Shown: in pieces, positions 35,854-48,668 of the stretch
Layout: every line of letters starts with the position of its first letter
How positions within the stretch are numbered: position 1 is the first letter of the stretch
DNA from: Diphasiastrum complanatum
Lineage: Eukaryota; Streptophyta; Lycopodiopsida; Lycopodiales; Lycopodiaceae
Direction of reading: 5' to 3'
NCBI GenBank assembly: GCA_029204225.1
Contig: CM055099.1
Span: forward strand, 70,569,349-70,631,348
Length of the DNA stretch: 62,000 nt
The notes under the pieces: generated by a model
The model's database searches: none
The model's input: only the letters and a program-made list of their open reading frames with translations
What the model was told of the DNA's origin: nothing
Translations under genes and position numbers: made by a program

Positions 35854-37599
35854 ACTGATTTGATGATTTCAACAATTTGACTTAATGTAGTTGGTTGACA
35901 TCGAATGTTGCTCACGGGATGGACTTGGCTCAATTTGCTCACAAAAGGACCGTTCATCATGAATCAGACTTAGTGACTTAGAACCTTCAAAGAGCTTTAA
36001 CTTTGAAAAAGTGATTTGAGTCTTGGTGGTAGATAATGAACTCACTTTGTCTTCAACTTGATTGAGGTATGAGGTATGATTATCAACCATTCAAAGGCAT
36101 AATTAGAGAGCTCACAATATTCATGATCAAAAAGTTCTTTCAATTATTAAACTTAAACATATTGAACTTGGCAACCGGAGCGACATTGTCTCTATGGAGC
36201 AATTGGCAGCGATGCTTCTCTTCCATTAATAATGGAAATCACCATGCCTTCTAACATGCATCCGATTCAGCTCGTTGTCACAAAGGTTTGATCATACGAA
36301 CAATGAAAATTTAGAAAAACATGGCTCCCTATGATAGTCTCTCTCCCTCCTAGCTGGCAATGATGGAGACGATGGCTCATTGGAGCATTCGAACTTATAT
36401 TTCGGGTTCCACAACCAGAGGATGGTAGATAGTTGACTCAGTATTGAAGCCGTTAGAAGATGACTTCATAAGTGTGGTTATGTGGCTACAGAAGTGCGAA
36501 TATCTGCAAATCTATTTGGTCTCTTCAAGTGCGATCTATTGCATTCATGAATGTAATTTAGCAGTGAGTATTGCCCTCTGAAAATGCGATTGCTAGCAGA
36601 GGTATATTACCTCATAAGAGCGATTCACAGGAAAGGTATGATACCTCATAAATGTGGCTGAGCTGCAGAGGTGTTATACTATCACACACGCCTCATACTT
36701 CACAAGCCTCACTCATGCAACTTTCAATAAGTGTATGATGGAATAGTGTAGGCATGATACTTTGATTGATTGAAACTCTCAACTCTTGAAAACTCTCTCA
36801 ACATGCAATTGATGGAATGACACACATAAGCATATACTCGAGGAAAACTCGCTAATACGAGAACCCTTTAAACTTGGTGAAGAAATGACAAGAAACCACA
36901 AATTCCTATAAGCAATGGTTGTCATCTTATAATCCAAACATATTCCTCACATATGATAGAAAATTACAAGCAATAAAAAGAAAAGAACCTCATCCTATGA
37001 TAAAGGGATGGTAAGCATCTATAAACATCGAGGAGCATGAGACCTCCATGACAACCTTATTCATGAAATCAATATTGATAACATCTATCCCTCCACAATT
37101 ACTCTCTCAAACAAACTTTAAAGACACAAGATAATCACCACTCAAGATCCAAGCAAACCACTAACTCTCTCAAAGATTCACACACTTTGAACTCTAAAGG
37201 AAGTGCTCCTTTTATAGCCAACTTTCAATGGGCCCCCTTCAACATGGGATTTTGCCAATCTTCATGCACCCCATGCCCTTGAAGCCCTTCTTGTCACATG
37301 CCTATCCCTCTTTGAAAGATTGTCAAAGTTGGTAGGTTCTCCAAGTTGACTCCCCATTAAATTGCATGTACTTGGTGGGTGGAGGCCTCAAATGTGTAAT
37401 GATGGTCTAGTTTTGTTTTACTCAAAGTAGGTTGCCTTTCTCTTAGGTTTTGTGCTTCCAAGGCTCCTCTCCATTATTATCCATATGTGTAGGTAGCTTC
37501 ATTTGTCAACCCCTATGGTTGTAGATGGCCTCTATTTCTTCCTTAGCACCCCTTTCCTCTTTCTTAATTTCCCCAAGTGGTGTGTGCAGGTTGGGCACT
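35854..37599. other. Unrecognised, no gene seen
   Basis: Loose repeats around 36,600-36,680 (ATACCTCATAA, CAGAGGT.TTA). Nothing codes convincingly. Confidence 0.4.
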
Positions 37600-38077
37600 A
37601 TGACAAACCGGTTTCCCTGAAACACACAAGTCTCCAACAAGGAGCTTGCATTCTATATTGAGACTTGAGATGCCTTGTCCCATAAGTAAATGTGGAAATG
37701 GAACTCCACAAGCGTTTGTAAGAAGAAGCTCCTTTCATGTAATTCCCATCCTTAATATAAGAGAGCTAAATGCTACCATTTTGAGTCCACATATGCTTGC
37801 TATGGTGTTTGGTCATTATCAGCTTAACTTTGTGCTTGTTGCTATTTTTTCTAAGTTATTGCTATTTTGACTCCTAGTTAGCATGTGTGTTTTGTCTCTA
37901 AAGTGCTAGTTAGCTATTAGTGGTTAGAGAGAGGAGTGCTATTTTGCTTGTAAGTAGAAGTAGGTTTTTAACTCTCTTGTTTGGCAAGCATTGCCATGGC
38001 TCCTAGGATCAAGCCCACTTCCCGTGCTACAAACGACTTGGAAGAAGGTGGAAGAAGCCCTCTTCTTCTTGACAACA
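37600..38077 (+). mobile_element. Probable gypsy LTR end (start not located)
   Basis: Inferred only from the primer-binding site that follows. LTR should end at CA, 38,073-38,077. No second LTR found, so its start is a guess. Confidence 0.35.
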
Positions 38078-38078
38078 T

Positions 38079-38098
38079 TGGCGCCGTTGCCAGGGAAC
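38079..38098 (+). other. tRNA-Asp-type primer-binding site
   Basis: TGGCGCCGTTGCCAGGGAAC is the primer-binding site typical of plant Athila/Tat gypsy elements (one mismatch, A for G, from TGGCGCCGTTGCCGGGG). No gag or pol follows within 2 kb. Confidence 0.8.
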
Positions 38099-39640
38099 CA
38101 AATGTTTGCTAAACTTTTGTTGTTTGTCAACTTTTCTACTTGCTTTGTTGTAGGAAATGGTCACTAGTTTTTAGTGGCTACTTTGTAAATTTTTTTATGC
38201 ATGTTATGCTTGTGATTTGGATGTGTTGAACATATGTATGTGTGGGCCTATCATTGATCTAACATCTCCCTACAAAATAGTTCAAAAAATAGCCTTCAAA
38301 CTATTTTTTAAGCTATCATGAATCTGCCTTCCCAGAACTGACTGTGGAAACTTGTCACAAAATTGCCAAACATGATTTACAATCCCCAAGTGTTGTTTGG
38401 AGGCCTAAAACTTGACATCTTGAATCCTCCTTTTAATTGTAGATAAAGTAGATTTTGAACTACCATACATCATAGGGGCGAACCAGAACTGTAAGATTTG
38501 AAGATTTTATTAAGAAAAAACACCCTGAACCTGTTTTGAATCCCTAGAGCTCCAAATCTGCCCATCTAGGCTCGCCTAGCTCAGATTAGAGACTTCATTA
38601 CATGTTGAAACCACTGTTTAGAGGGCGAGCCTAGACCATGAACCATTCTCAAAAAATCTAATCTCAAAGTTCTAGACATTTTTGCCTCTATAGCCTCAAC
38701 AAAATCCATTTTGGCTCGCCTCCTTCATCGTTAAGAGATCTCACTGAGGCCAGTACATTGCCTAGTGGGCGAGCCTAGGTCCCAAGAATCCGTCATTCTA
38801 CATTGGAAAGTGTCAAAATCTTGATTTTTGCACTTTCTGGGATCCCAACAGTACTTTTGAGCTCCCCCACCTACAAGTGCTTAATTTCACAAGGGGAGTC
38901 CAAACTCCATCAAATCATTCCCCAAATGCAAGTTAAAGTTCAGATTTGTACTCTTCCGAATCTGTACCAGCCTGTTAATTGGGATTGAGAGCTATACAAT
39001 CCCAAAATGTCATTTCTCACTGCTCTCCCAAGATCTTGGTTCGCCTGTTTGCAGGTTGCATTCCCCACTCTAGAACAGCTCACAACTTGAGTCAGGCAAG
39101 CCAAGACACCCACAGTATCAGCCAGAAAGTTGCAAAATCCCAAAATTACTATTTTTGACCTACAGGCTTCAATTTTCAACATCTAGCCTCACCACTTTCA
39201 GATTTGAGATATCTGATATAGATCTTTCAATCCCTAGGAAGGCAAACCTGACCTCCCAAGGGATCTTCAGATCTTACCATTTTTCACTCCTAGCATCTTA
39301 CAATCCTAAAATATCCCAAGATCCCAAAATTGACCATCCAGGCTCCCCACTTGGTATTTACCCTCATCCATCCAGCCTTTATCAGTGGCCAAATTGGAAA
39401 ATCTAAGCTCCAACCCATCTCCCACCATCGAACTTTTTGATTTCATCAAGTTTTTGAATTTCCCAAATTCACATTCACAAGTCTTTTTACCTTCCCCAAC
39501 TCATATCCACCCATACTCCCAAATCTCATAATCTCCAAATCCCAGATCCTAGATCTGCATTCCCCAAATCCCAGATCCCAAATCTGCATTCCCCCAATCT
39601 CTCATTTTACATTCAACACTGGATCAACTAATTTTGGACT
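38099..39640. other. Post-primer-site non-coding region with GGCGAGCCTAG motifs
   Basis: Motif GGCGAGCC or its inverse GGCTCGCC occurs at least four times between 38,565 and 38,780. From 39,535 a short tandem CCCAGATCC/TAGATCTGCATTCCCC recurs. No frame with a known domain. Confidence 0.45.
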
Positions 39641-40071
39641 TTTCCGTTTTATGTGGAATATTTTCTAAAAATGCCATCCAAAGGCCTCCTTTTCCAAGAA
39701 TAACTATAAATCAAAGTTTTTCTTTGGTTATAGTGCAAGCTGATATTAATCGTTAAACAAACATATGTTTCGAAATAAATATGATAATTTTGAAATTGAT
39801 TAATGACTTTTTTTTGTGCAACAACTAATATATAATATACAATTACATTGAATCCAAACATTGTTCCACCAAGTTCATATACATTCACATTGTTTGCAAT
39901 AAGATTTGCTATATTAACAATTGTAATAAGAATTGTTCTAGTCACGACTGAACTTGGAATAATTTTATATCAACAACACAAATCTATATAGTTAAAAATA
40001 TTTCAGAGAGAGACTATCTACATACCCTTGTGTCACTACCTACCTACCTACATTCCAACGTTAAAAAAAAT

Positions 40072-40172
40072 GCATAGATAACATACAATCAATATAATAA
40101 ATGTTGAGATAACATACAATCAATGTAATATATCTAGTTGAGATAACATACAATCAATATAATAAATCCAGT
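40072..40172 (+). repeat. Tandem repeat, three units of 30-37 bp
   Basis: ATAACATACAATCAAT.TAAT at 40,078, 40,106 and 40,143. Confidence 0.85.
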
Positions 40173-40515
40173 TGATATGTCGAAAATACATAAATTCTGC
40201 ATTGCGTTAAGATATGCCTCAACAACTACAATATTTATTCAGATCACAACCAAACTTTGAATAACCCAACAACAACATAGAATGAGACTGGAACATTATT
40301 ATACATACTTTATTAAATTGAACCCACATTTATACATTGATGAAGATTCCTTTTGGGATCAAAAGCATCATGATGGTCATTGTAATAACTACAAAATATT
40401 ACAAAAGTATGTACTATCAAGTACATGATTACAAGTCCTATAATTACAATAATGGTTACTGACAATTGTAACCAGGACCCTTAGAGTCTCAGAATTGTAT
40501 CTACTTCCTACCCTG

Positions 40516-40870
40516 AATCAATATCAGCTGCACATTCTTCGGGTGCTTTGGACAAATGGTCCCTGATGTGTGCTACAACTATTTCTGGGATAGATATTAC
40601 TTTCTCCACAATGATTCTGAGTTTTTTTGTCATCTTCTTTGCCTTTGATTTCCATGCAAAGATCACAATATCGACTTCTACATCTTCTGGTCCGTCGTTG
40701 TTTGGAACCTATTCTTTCGATAGGCAGCCTTCGTACAAGACCTTGTTGTTGACCGGATTCTTGCCACATTTTCGACTGGACTTAGGTTCATACCATAGTG
40801 CTTTGAATTTTGTGACCATACCTTCAGTGTCATTCTCAACTGCGATGACCTTGGCCACCTAAATCGGAGC
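40516..40870 (-). other. Unrecognised - strand coding-like remnant
   Basis: One frame, interrupted by a single stop, reads VENDTEGMVTKFKALWYEPK, EDVEVDIVIFAWKSKAKK and IIVEKVISIPEIVVAHIRDH; charged and protein-like, family unknown. Confidence 0.35.
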
Positions 40871-41129
40871 ATCATCTACAGGCTGAACTGCAACAAATTT
40901 GTCCACTACAACCTCCCTATCACTAAAAAAGACACATGTCTGACTAAAAGGCCCAACATGGGCTAAAATACTAACAAACCCAGGACATGAAGTTGAGTAT
41001 AGCATAACAAAAGCAAAATATGTTGTACATGCTAATTTTCCTACGTGTGGATACTCGACTAATCCAAGTAGCCATCTATTGGTCGTCGGCCTACCGACCG
41101 ACTGATATGATGATAGTGGGTCACGTCTC

Positions 41130-41395
41130 GAGATTCGAAGGAAGGTTCCGGTCGAGATCTGAAGGAACTGCTTCGGTCGAGATTTGGCAGAACCGCTTCG
41201 GTCGAGATCTGAAGGAAGGCTCCGGTCGAGATCTGAAGGAACTGCTTCGGTCGAGATTTGATAAAACCGCTTCGGTCGAGATTTGACAAAACCACTTCGG
41301 TCGAGATCTGACAGAGGCACTTCGGTCGAGATCTAAAGGAACTACTTCGGTCGAGATCTGACAGAGGCACTTTGGTTGAGATTTGAGAAAAATCT
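41130..41395 (+). repeat. Minisatellite, 25-bp unit
   Basis: About ten units of CTTCGGTCGAGATCTGAAGG plus five variable bases; a TCCGGTCGAGATCTG variant occurs. Frames through it repeat LDRS.SFRSRP and are artefacts. Confidence 0.92.
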
Positions 41396-41429
41396 CATGA
41401 TGCATAAATGGATCTGTTTGATGCAAGTG

Positions 41430-41665
41430 AAGAACTCCAAGGAAAATAGGACTGTAGCTCAAAGTAGAAGTTCTTATAAAAGAGGTTTATCTCCAGGAAT
41501 GTTGGTTACCCTGAGCTACCAGTGGCCGTACGTTATTAACAAAATATTTTCTAATGGTGCAGTCTAGTTACAAACACTTGACGGGACACTCCTAGACACT
41601 GTTGTAAATGGTGGTCGTCTACGACGGTACTACGAAGAGTTGTTCTTTGTTGACCCAGTTTAGGA
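41430..41665 (+). pseudogene. Gypsy integrase C-terminus fragment
   Basis: KRGLSPGMLVTLSYQWPYVI, then NGAV (stop) LQTLDGTLLDTVVNGGRLRR and YYEE: the end of a plant gypsy integrase, one stop inside. Confidence 0.75.
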
Positions 41666-41892
41666 TCTTTTCCCTTGAAAAAAAAAGTGTTCTTAATATT
41701 ATTTTATTCCTTTCCTTGTACATCTCGCCTATTGTTCACCTTGTTTCTTGTTTATACTTCATATCATTACTTATGTACATTCTATGCATTTTTTTTCTTT
41801 TTTTCTTCTGTTCATACTCATGGGTCATGGGTGTTCTAGATCGACAACAGATAGGCTACACCTTAAAAAATCATTCTCACACTTCGGCCACC

Positions 41893-42390
41893 TCATCTTT
41901 GTTGTGTGTGATAAGATATTAGTCTTGTCTTGCATAACTGGGCTAACATAAATACCCTGGTTTTGACTTGTTGTTCGATTGAAGCTTTTTCAAAAAGATC
42001 TGTTGAAAAAGCCTCCGTAACTCTTAGCAAAGGTACTAAGAATTCTATGGGCATTACCGCTCTTGACCATATACTAAGTGGAAAGGGGTTAACCACCCAG
42101 TGGCTTTCTTCGAAACGTGCAACTGTTTTTGCGTTGGCGTCCTTCGTTGCTTGGGCCTCTACCCACTTAGTGGCGTAATCTGTGGCTATGAGCATGTATC
42201 AGGCTTGGGTATGTTTCGCTGCTGGACTGATGGGTCCAACAAAGTCAATCCCCCACTTATGGAAGGCTTCACCTTCTATAATGGGAGTGAATGGTGTGAA
42301 GTCTGCTTTGGTATTTTTCTTTGCTCTTTGATAGACTTCACATGCTTTAATGACAACGAACGTGTCTTTAAACAAAGATGGCCACCACAA
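41893..42390 (-). pseudogene. Gypsy integrase, core-deleted
   Basis: MWWPSLFKDTFVVIKACEVY (zinc-finger side), HKWGIDFVGPIS with the first catalytic Asp, LIATDYATKWVEAQATKDAN; then a jump to SRAVMPIEFLVPLLRV, which lies well past the DDE core in intact elements. Confidence 0.85.
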
Positions 42391-42568
42391 TCCTGCAAAA
42401 GGATAATCTTTGCTTTGGCTTCAGCAGAAAAGTGGCCACCTCCAATTCCCTCATGAGCCTGAGATATTATCAGTCATATCGCAGATTCATAGGCACATCG
42501 TTGAATAATGCCATCAACGCCCCTTTTGTAAAGTTGTCCCGCAATTAACTGAAAGGGTGTTGCTTTTA

Positions 42569-43117
42569 TTAAAAAAAAATTTCCATTGTCCTCAGGCCTT
42601 TTTTTAGTCGGCCTGTTGTGAGGAACTGAGTGATCTCCTCAGCCCATAGGGGTGTGGCTTTGATCTGAAAAAGGCATGCATCAGGAAGATCATCGTTGAT
42701 TGGTGCAGCTGCTTTTTCAGCACTTGGTATTCTGGAAAGGTGATCCGCCATGAAATGTTGGGACCCTTTCTGAACGACTATACGGAAATTAAATTCCTCC
42801 AAAATTAGTAGCCATCGAGCTATTCGTCCCATCTTACAGGACTTATTAACGATATATAGGAGTGCTTGATGGTCTGTGTAGAAAGCAAAGGTCTGACCTA
42901 ATAAATAATGTCGTAGTTGTTGTACCGCATAGACCATTGCCAATGCTTCTCTCTCGGTAGTGGTATAGTTTACTTCAGCAGGCACCAGTTGCATGCTTAA
43001 GAAACATATGGGAAAGTCCTTGCCATACTCGTCCAGTTGTGCAAGAAGACTCCCAATGGCATACTTACTTGCGTCAGTATGCACATGGAATTCTTCCATC
43101 TGATTAAGCAACTCCAT
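42569..43117 (-). pseudogene. Gypsy RNase H domain
   Basis: VHTDASKYAIGSLLAQLDEY, VNYTTTEREALAMVYAVQQL, TFAFYTDHQALLYIVNK, HFMADHLSRI. Open for about 180 residues, but starts in mid-domain at a deletion junction. Confidence 0.9.
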
Positions 43118-43138
43118 CTGTGTTTTCCATAAATGTTC

Positions 43139-43864
43139 TCATGTGCCATCGTTTGGTCGAGCTTCTTGGACAGCACGATGTGCTCTCCGTTCTTGTGGTT
43201 CCTCAACATCTGAGCCGTCGTCTTCTTCTCGAATGGCATCAGACATGGCTTGTTTCAATGATGTATATTCATCATTGGAACGAAGTTCACGTCTGATCCA
43301 TCGGGGAAGTCCAACGAGGAACCAAATGATGAGCATGGACTTGGTAGGTTGCTCTTGTACCTGACTTTTTAATCGTTTAAATCGTTTGATATAGTCACGT
43401 ACTTTTTCGTCTTTTGTCATTTTGATATTACTTAGTTTGACAAAAGGACTTTCTATTAAGCGAAAAGGCTTGAACCGTTTGATAAATGCCTCTTTCAAGA
43501 GTAACCAGTCATGTTTATCTTCACAATCAAGGTTAAAAAACCACTCTCGTGCGTGATTGATCATGGTCATCGAGAAGAGCTGTACCATGGCCTCTGTTGA
43601 TGTCTCGCCATAGACGTCACAGGCGTTCTCAAAGACTTGGAGAAATTGCTGAGGATCAGTGTTACCATCGTACTTAGGTAAGTCTAGCTTTGGGGTCCTT
43701 TTTTCAGTACGCGGAACATTATTTGCAAAAGCTTCATTTAAGTGAGCTCTTGCATGGGATGATTCGGCAGCATGGAATTGTGGTCGTTCGTATGGAGCTT
43801 CATAACGCGTAGGTTCCCATATGTCGAATGGGTTTGTGGATGGCTCTTGGACTTGGGATTTCAT
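43139..43864 (-). pseudogene. Gypsy gag (Retrotrans_gag) with intact frame
   Basis: 241-residue capsid frame: PKLDLPKYDGNTDPQQFLQV, MINHAREWFFNL, LKEAFIKRFKP, VRDYIKRFKRLK. ATG at 43,862-43,864. It ends where a deletion joins it to RNase H; zinc knuckle and protease are lost. Confidence 0.85.
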
Positions 43865-44215
43865 CCTGGAATACCTGTTAAATTGAGCCTATTCGATAGA
43901 TGGGGAGACCATCTCTGGTGGATAGTCCTCTGTAGTATTCAGATCATTAGGGCGATCCATGACAGCTCGTAGAGTGTCGTAGGATTGTCAAAATAAACTC
44001 ATGCACTCTGGTTACGGTGGATACAATTGTCGGAATGCGGTTGTTGTGGTCTGTTACAGGTTGATTTCGGTTTGGGATGGTCGATGGAGGTTGTTGAAGG
44101 CCATAAACTGTAATATTGCGGTCTACTGTGGTTTGTGACGGTCAAGGACGGATGTGCATCGGTCGAAACTTGAGTGAGGCTCTGGCTCCGGTTGAAATTT
44201 TACAGGGGTCCGGTT
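43865..44215. other. Gypsy leader-like region
   Basis: Repeated GTGGT.TGT and GGTTG units (43,990-44,130), then GGTCGAAACTTGAGTGAGG and CTCCGGTTGAAATTTTACAG, resembling the half-units of the 28.7- and 41.1-kb minisatellites. Confidence 0.4.
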
Positions 44216-45085
44216 ACAAAGGTACCGAGAATGGAGTTATGGTAATGATCATGAAGGTGGGTCTTCGGAACAATATCCTATTTATGCTGTCGCGCAACAA
44301 CAAGCATCTAGAAATTGGACCAGAGCACCACTTGGATGCTTTGCATGTGGAGAAAATCAAAGAGTTGCAGAATGTCCAAACAAAGGCAAATTTGTACCAT
44401 TCTGTTGTGACTGCGATTATGGGCATTGCTACAAGGAGTGTCCAGCAAGACCGAAGCCGCCGCCGGCTACAGCTCTTGTAATTTTGATAACAATCAAGAA
44501 AAGACCAGCAGTTCAAACTGAACCAAGTGTACCCTTGATGGTGGTTACCAGAGCATAGAAGCAGTACCTACTGATTATATACCATTAACTGATATACCAA
44601 CCACATCGCGAGTCTATCCAAATCTCCATGCAGAAAAGAGAAGGTACCAGGACATGAGGCAATGGATTGAACAATTGCAAGAGGAAGAGGAGCTTGAAGC
44701 TACTAGAGTAGCAGCCGAAGTTCGTTCTTCACCAGTGCAACCACCGAATAATCCACATACAGATATGAATGTTCCATTGCATCATCACGAAGAACCCTTT
44801 AAGATGACTGAACCGGAAGCGTCGTAGACAGAACTCCTCATGAGTATTTTGTCCAGTAAGGTCAATATCTCATTGGAGTTAGTGCCGAACGCAAAAGAAG
44901 TATTAGCGCAAAAGTTAACTCAAACTAAACTAGAAGTCCATTAAGAGCCACTTGGGAAATTGAGCAAAAAAATATCACCCTGCCAATACAACATAAATAA
45001 TTTTCCAAAGAAGCAGTTGTGACAGATGGAGGTTCAGGAGTTAACCTGATTTCTAAAAGCTATGTGCAAAGTGGGGTATACAAAT
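44216..45085 (+). pseudogene. Gypsy gag zinc knuckle and protease N-terminal half
   Basis: CFACGENQRVAECPNKGKF at 44,338 and CCDCDYGHCYKECP after it are two degenerate zinc knuckles. A long gap with stops precedes the aspartic protease motif TDGGSGVNLISKSYV at about 45,020-45,060. Sequence then changes to copia C. Confidence 0.75.
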
Positions 45086-45089
45086 TGTA

Positions 45090-46438
45090 GTATGGAACGA
45101 ATGGAAATGTATCGAGATACAAAGCCAGACTTGTAGCGAAAGGATTCTCTCAAAAGTAAGGTATTGATTACACTGAGACCTTCTCTCCAGTAGTCAAGCA
45201 TGCGTCCCTACGTTTACTGTTTGCATATGTAGCCGCTTACGACCTCAGAATTCACATAGTGGATGAGAAAACCGCATTCTTACATGGCGAATTAGACGAA
45301 GAAGTCTCGGTTACATTTGCATGAAAGAGCATCTATGGTCTAAAGCAATCCATGCGACAATGGTAGAAGAAGAAGGATTATGCTCTACGATCCTTGGGTT
45401 GTCAACCACTGATGGCCAATTACAATGTTTATGTAAGGGTCACAAATGGAGAGACCATAATCATTGCTGTCTACGTGGACGACACATTAATTCTATGCAG
45501 AAGCGAAGAGCTGATTTTACAAGTGAAGAGCGACATCTCGAAACATTTTGAGATAGCGGACCTAGGACAAGCCAGATGCTACCTAGGCTTGCAGATTGAC
45601 CACGACTATGAAGAAGGAAAGCTATACCTTCATCAGTCCAGGTACATCCAAAAGATCTTAGATGATTTCAGGATGATAGATTGCAAAGGGGCCAACACCC
45701 CAGTGCTTGTAGGAATGATTCTAACAAACGAAGATGGTCCAAAAAATGATGAAGAGAAGGAAGCCATGCAACACACACCTTACAAGAGGAGACTAATTGG
45801 ATTGTTGATGTATCTAGCAGATAACACACGCCCCACATTGCTTATGCCGTGTTTAGGATGAACCAATTCAACGTGAACCCAGGTCCTATACACTAGAAGA
45901 TCGCGAAGCAAATCCTATAGTACATTCAGAAAATGAAGGATTTCAGACTATGCTACTTCCGTGATGCCAGATTCCAGTTGCACTTCTACAGGGACACAAG
46001 TTAAGCATATCACTCAAGGACGACTATAAAAGTGTCTCAAGATGGTGCACCATCGCAGCAAAGGCAACCATTCTCTGGGTCAGCAAGAAGCAGACCATTA
46101 CAGCTCAGTCATTCTGCGAAGCTAAATAAGTCGCAACAGCCAAGATGGCCAACGAGATCACATGGCTCGGATAATTCCTCGATGGACTAGGTGAAAGTAC
46201 CAACGAGCCTCTGATTCTGCAAATGGACAACACATTTGCCATACACTTGACGAACAATCCCGTGTTTCATTCAATGACAAAACACATTGCAATCAAATAT
46301 TATTTGATAAGGGACCTAGTCGAGAGGAACGAATTGAAGACCACCTTCATTGGAACGAAGCAGATAGTAGCCGACATCTTTACTAAGCTCTTAGACAAAG
46401 GGATGTTCAAGACAATAACCAACTTCATAATGGTTTGA
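45090..46438 (+). pseudogene. Ty1/copia element C, RT and RNase H
   Basis: [44 protein letters not shown], then open 45,394-45,861 with AVYVDDTLILC, DLGQARCYLGLQID, YKRRLIGLLMYLADNTRPTL. RNase H end: ITWLG, LQMDNTFAIHLTNNP, HIAIKYYLIRDLVE, VADIFTKLL, stop at 46,436-46,438. Several stops and shifts. It differs from A, B and D, so a fourth copia lineage. Gag, protease and integrase are missing. Confidence 0.88.
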
Positions 46439-47356
46439 ACGAAGGTCAAATGAATAGAGACTTGATGACGGAGATCCAATGTTCAACGACCGAAGGAAGA
46501 CACGAAGCAATGAAGTTTGAAACACCAAAAGACCAAAAGACCGTGGATCTTCATGCTCCAAATACAAAGGAGATCAAGCCAAGTACTAGGAGGAGTTCCA
46601 CCTCCACGGAGAATGGCGACGACAATCTGAATACTATTAGAACCTGCTTAACCAGCCATTCTTGTGATCACTAATTAACTTATACCTTTTTCTCTCTAAC
46701 CATATAAACAGATCGAACATGAGAGAATCGGTTGGAACATCAAATTGGTTGAACACCAATGTGAGTTGGGCATAGAAGTGCCAGCCGATGTCCAAGAGTT
46801 TGCTAGTAAGCGAGACTGTCTGATATAGTTTGCGAGAGACATAGTATCTCTTGCACCGATGCGCTGGGTGGGTTTGTCACACAACGCTATAGAAAAGATC
46901 ATTGACAATACAGTGGTTGTTATGCACATGCTTATCTTTATCTTGAATGATATCGAATGTTTTGATGTTTGATCGTTGTCTACATATATTCAACTGTCTA
47001 TCTTTATTCTGTACATTGCTTCATTGTTGTTGAATGCTTAAATAAATTTAAGATCGTAGGTCAGTAGTGTCTGTCTACACTTTGAAAGATTGTAGCTCTG
47101 ATCTAGAAGGCAATAACCATCAATTAGAAACGAACTCTATCTAAGTACAACGAATCTGATTGTTTTGTGCTAAGATACATATTATTTGTATCAAACAAGC
47201 AACAAAGGTTCGTGCTCACAACAGTGCATCAGAGCAACAGAGGTCCCGAAGAGAGCGAGCATGAACAAGAATACTTTTGGTTCTGTATCATGTATCCATT
47301 CCAAATCCTCTATGGATCTACAGTGTCTGGTTCTTCCTCTCAGCTACTCCATTCTG
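46439..47356. other. Region 3' of copia C, no gene seen
   Basis: No polypurine tract or LTR start could be placed after the RNase H stop. CAGTAGTGTCTGTCTACAC near 47,066 resembles the 32.6-kb leader-like repeat. Confidence 0.4.
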
Positions 47357-47770
47357 CTATGGTGTGTAGCTGGTGGTGAACTGATGATCAATGTGGTATA
47401 ATGATAGATAGTCAGACATTTCATCTGACGTGAACTTCCCACCACTGTCTGTACGCGGGGTCTTGAGTCTTTTACCAGTATGTGTCTCAACAAACTGTTT
47501 GAATTCTTCAAAACAATTGATTGCCTCAGACTTGTTTTTAACGAACATAATACTAGTAAATCTTGAATATTTATCGATAAAAGTGATAAGATATAGTGCT
47601 GAACCCAGAGAGGAAATACTCAATAGGTCCACACAGATCACTATGTACCAATCCTAAAATGGACTTAGCTCTAGTGGCTTGTCCCTTTGGAAATCTTGAT
47701 CTAGGTTGTTTTCCTAGTAGGCACATCTCACGAACATGTCGAATGTCAGTGGAGGCAGCGCTTCTTGAAC
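47357..47770 (-). pseudogene. Copia integrase fragment
   Basis: - strand ALYLITFIDKYSRFTSIMFV with catalytic Asp, RLKTPRTDSGGKFTSDEMSD with the second Asp, IDHQFTTSYTP, then after a stop QNGVAERKNQT. In another frame upstream lie LLGKQPR and KATRAKSILGLVH-like linker residues. Confidence 0.85.
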
Positions 47771-47849
47771 TCCCTTATGTCTGTCTCATCTTCCGAGTCT
47801 TCTTGGAGGATCAGCTTCGCATTTCACATTCCCTCCCTGTTGTTTAGCT

Positions 47850-48390
47850 TAGATACCCCACCTTCCGTATTCTCACAAAATCTCTTCTGTTTTTGTCTAA
47901 ATGGCCCTTTCTCAATGACCGCCTTTGCCCCATTTGCCAGTTGAAGAAGAAACTTTTGAGCACCTGTTTCTCCACTGTCAGCGGGAGTTATGGTTTGAGT
48001 TGGCAATGTTGCTTCACTGTTGGGGGCTCATTTTCTCTCTCGATGTTCATACCATTCTACTAGGTGACATACTTGATCGCTCTACTCTTAGTTTCTGGCA
48101 TGTGTGCAGGACAACAGTACTTTGGAATATTTGGATGGCAAGGAATCAGCAATTTGTTTGAGGGTGCTGCTCTCCATGTCACAGCTTGGGCTTGTTAACG
48201 TTGGCTTTCTATTTTATGCATACTAGTTAGTTTCGGACTGCCTCCCTATGTGGTGTGCTAGAGTCTTTAATCTTTTAGTTGTACAGACTGTCCTTTTGGA
48301 TTGCTAAAGGTCTTAGCCATGGGTTGCCATCCTTTTTTACTTGTATATTTGTGAGAATACAATAGTATCATTAAGCCTTCAACGAACAAA
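47850..48390 (+). pseudogene. LINE (L1-type) 3' end with zf-RVT domain
   Basis: KWPFLNDRLCPICQL, then one shift later VEEETFEHLFLHCQRELWFE and TTVLWNIWMARNQQF: the zinc-binding region that ends plant L1-type ORF2 proteins. Followed by a T-rich 3' UTR and a short A-rich tail (CAAAAAACC near 48,390). Confidence 0.8.
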
Positions 48391-48576
48391 AAACCAACAA
48401 GCCACGGAGTATTGAGACGAATTATTTTACAAATCATGTGAAATGTAATTGGTCAAAGAGAATGCCACATGACTTGACACGACAAGCAGCAATATTAATT
48501 AACCACACCCACATAAATATATTGCAAATATAACTACTATGCTATGCACAAGAAAGGGATTGTTCATGCGCGCGCG

Positions 48577-48578
<2 letters not shown>

Positions 48579-48664
<86 letters not shown>
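48579..48664 (+). repeat. (AG)n microsatellite, 86 bp
   Basis: Preceded by CGCGCGCGC. Pure AG. Confidence 0.97.

Positions 48665-48668
<4 letters not shown>

Larger units (their letters stand above)
41893..43864 (-). mobile_element. Ty3/gypsy element, internally deleted
   Basis: - strand order gag, RNase H, integrase. Protease and the polymerase part of RT are missing between gag and RNase H, and the integrase core has a second deletion. No LTRs recognised on either side. Confidence 0.85.

Noticed and set aside
40859-41462. Overlapping - strand proteins with repeated LDRS and SRPK-like units
   Set aside because: Three frames are open at once through the 25-bp minisatellite, which is the signature of a repeat array and not of coding.
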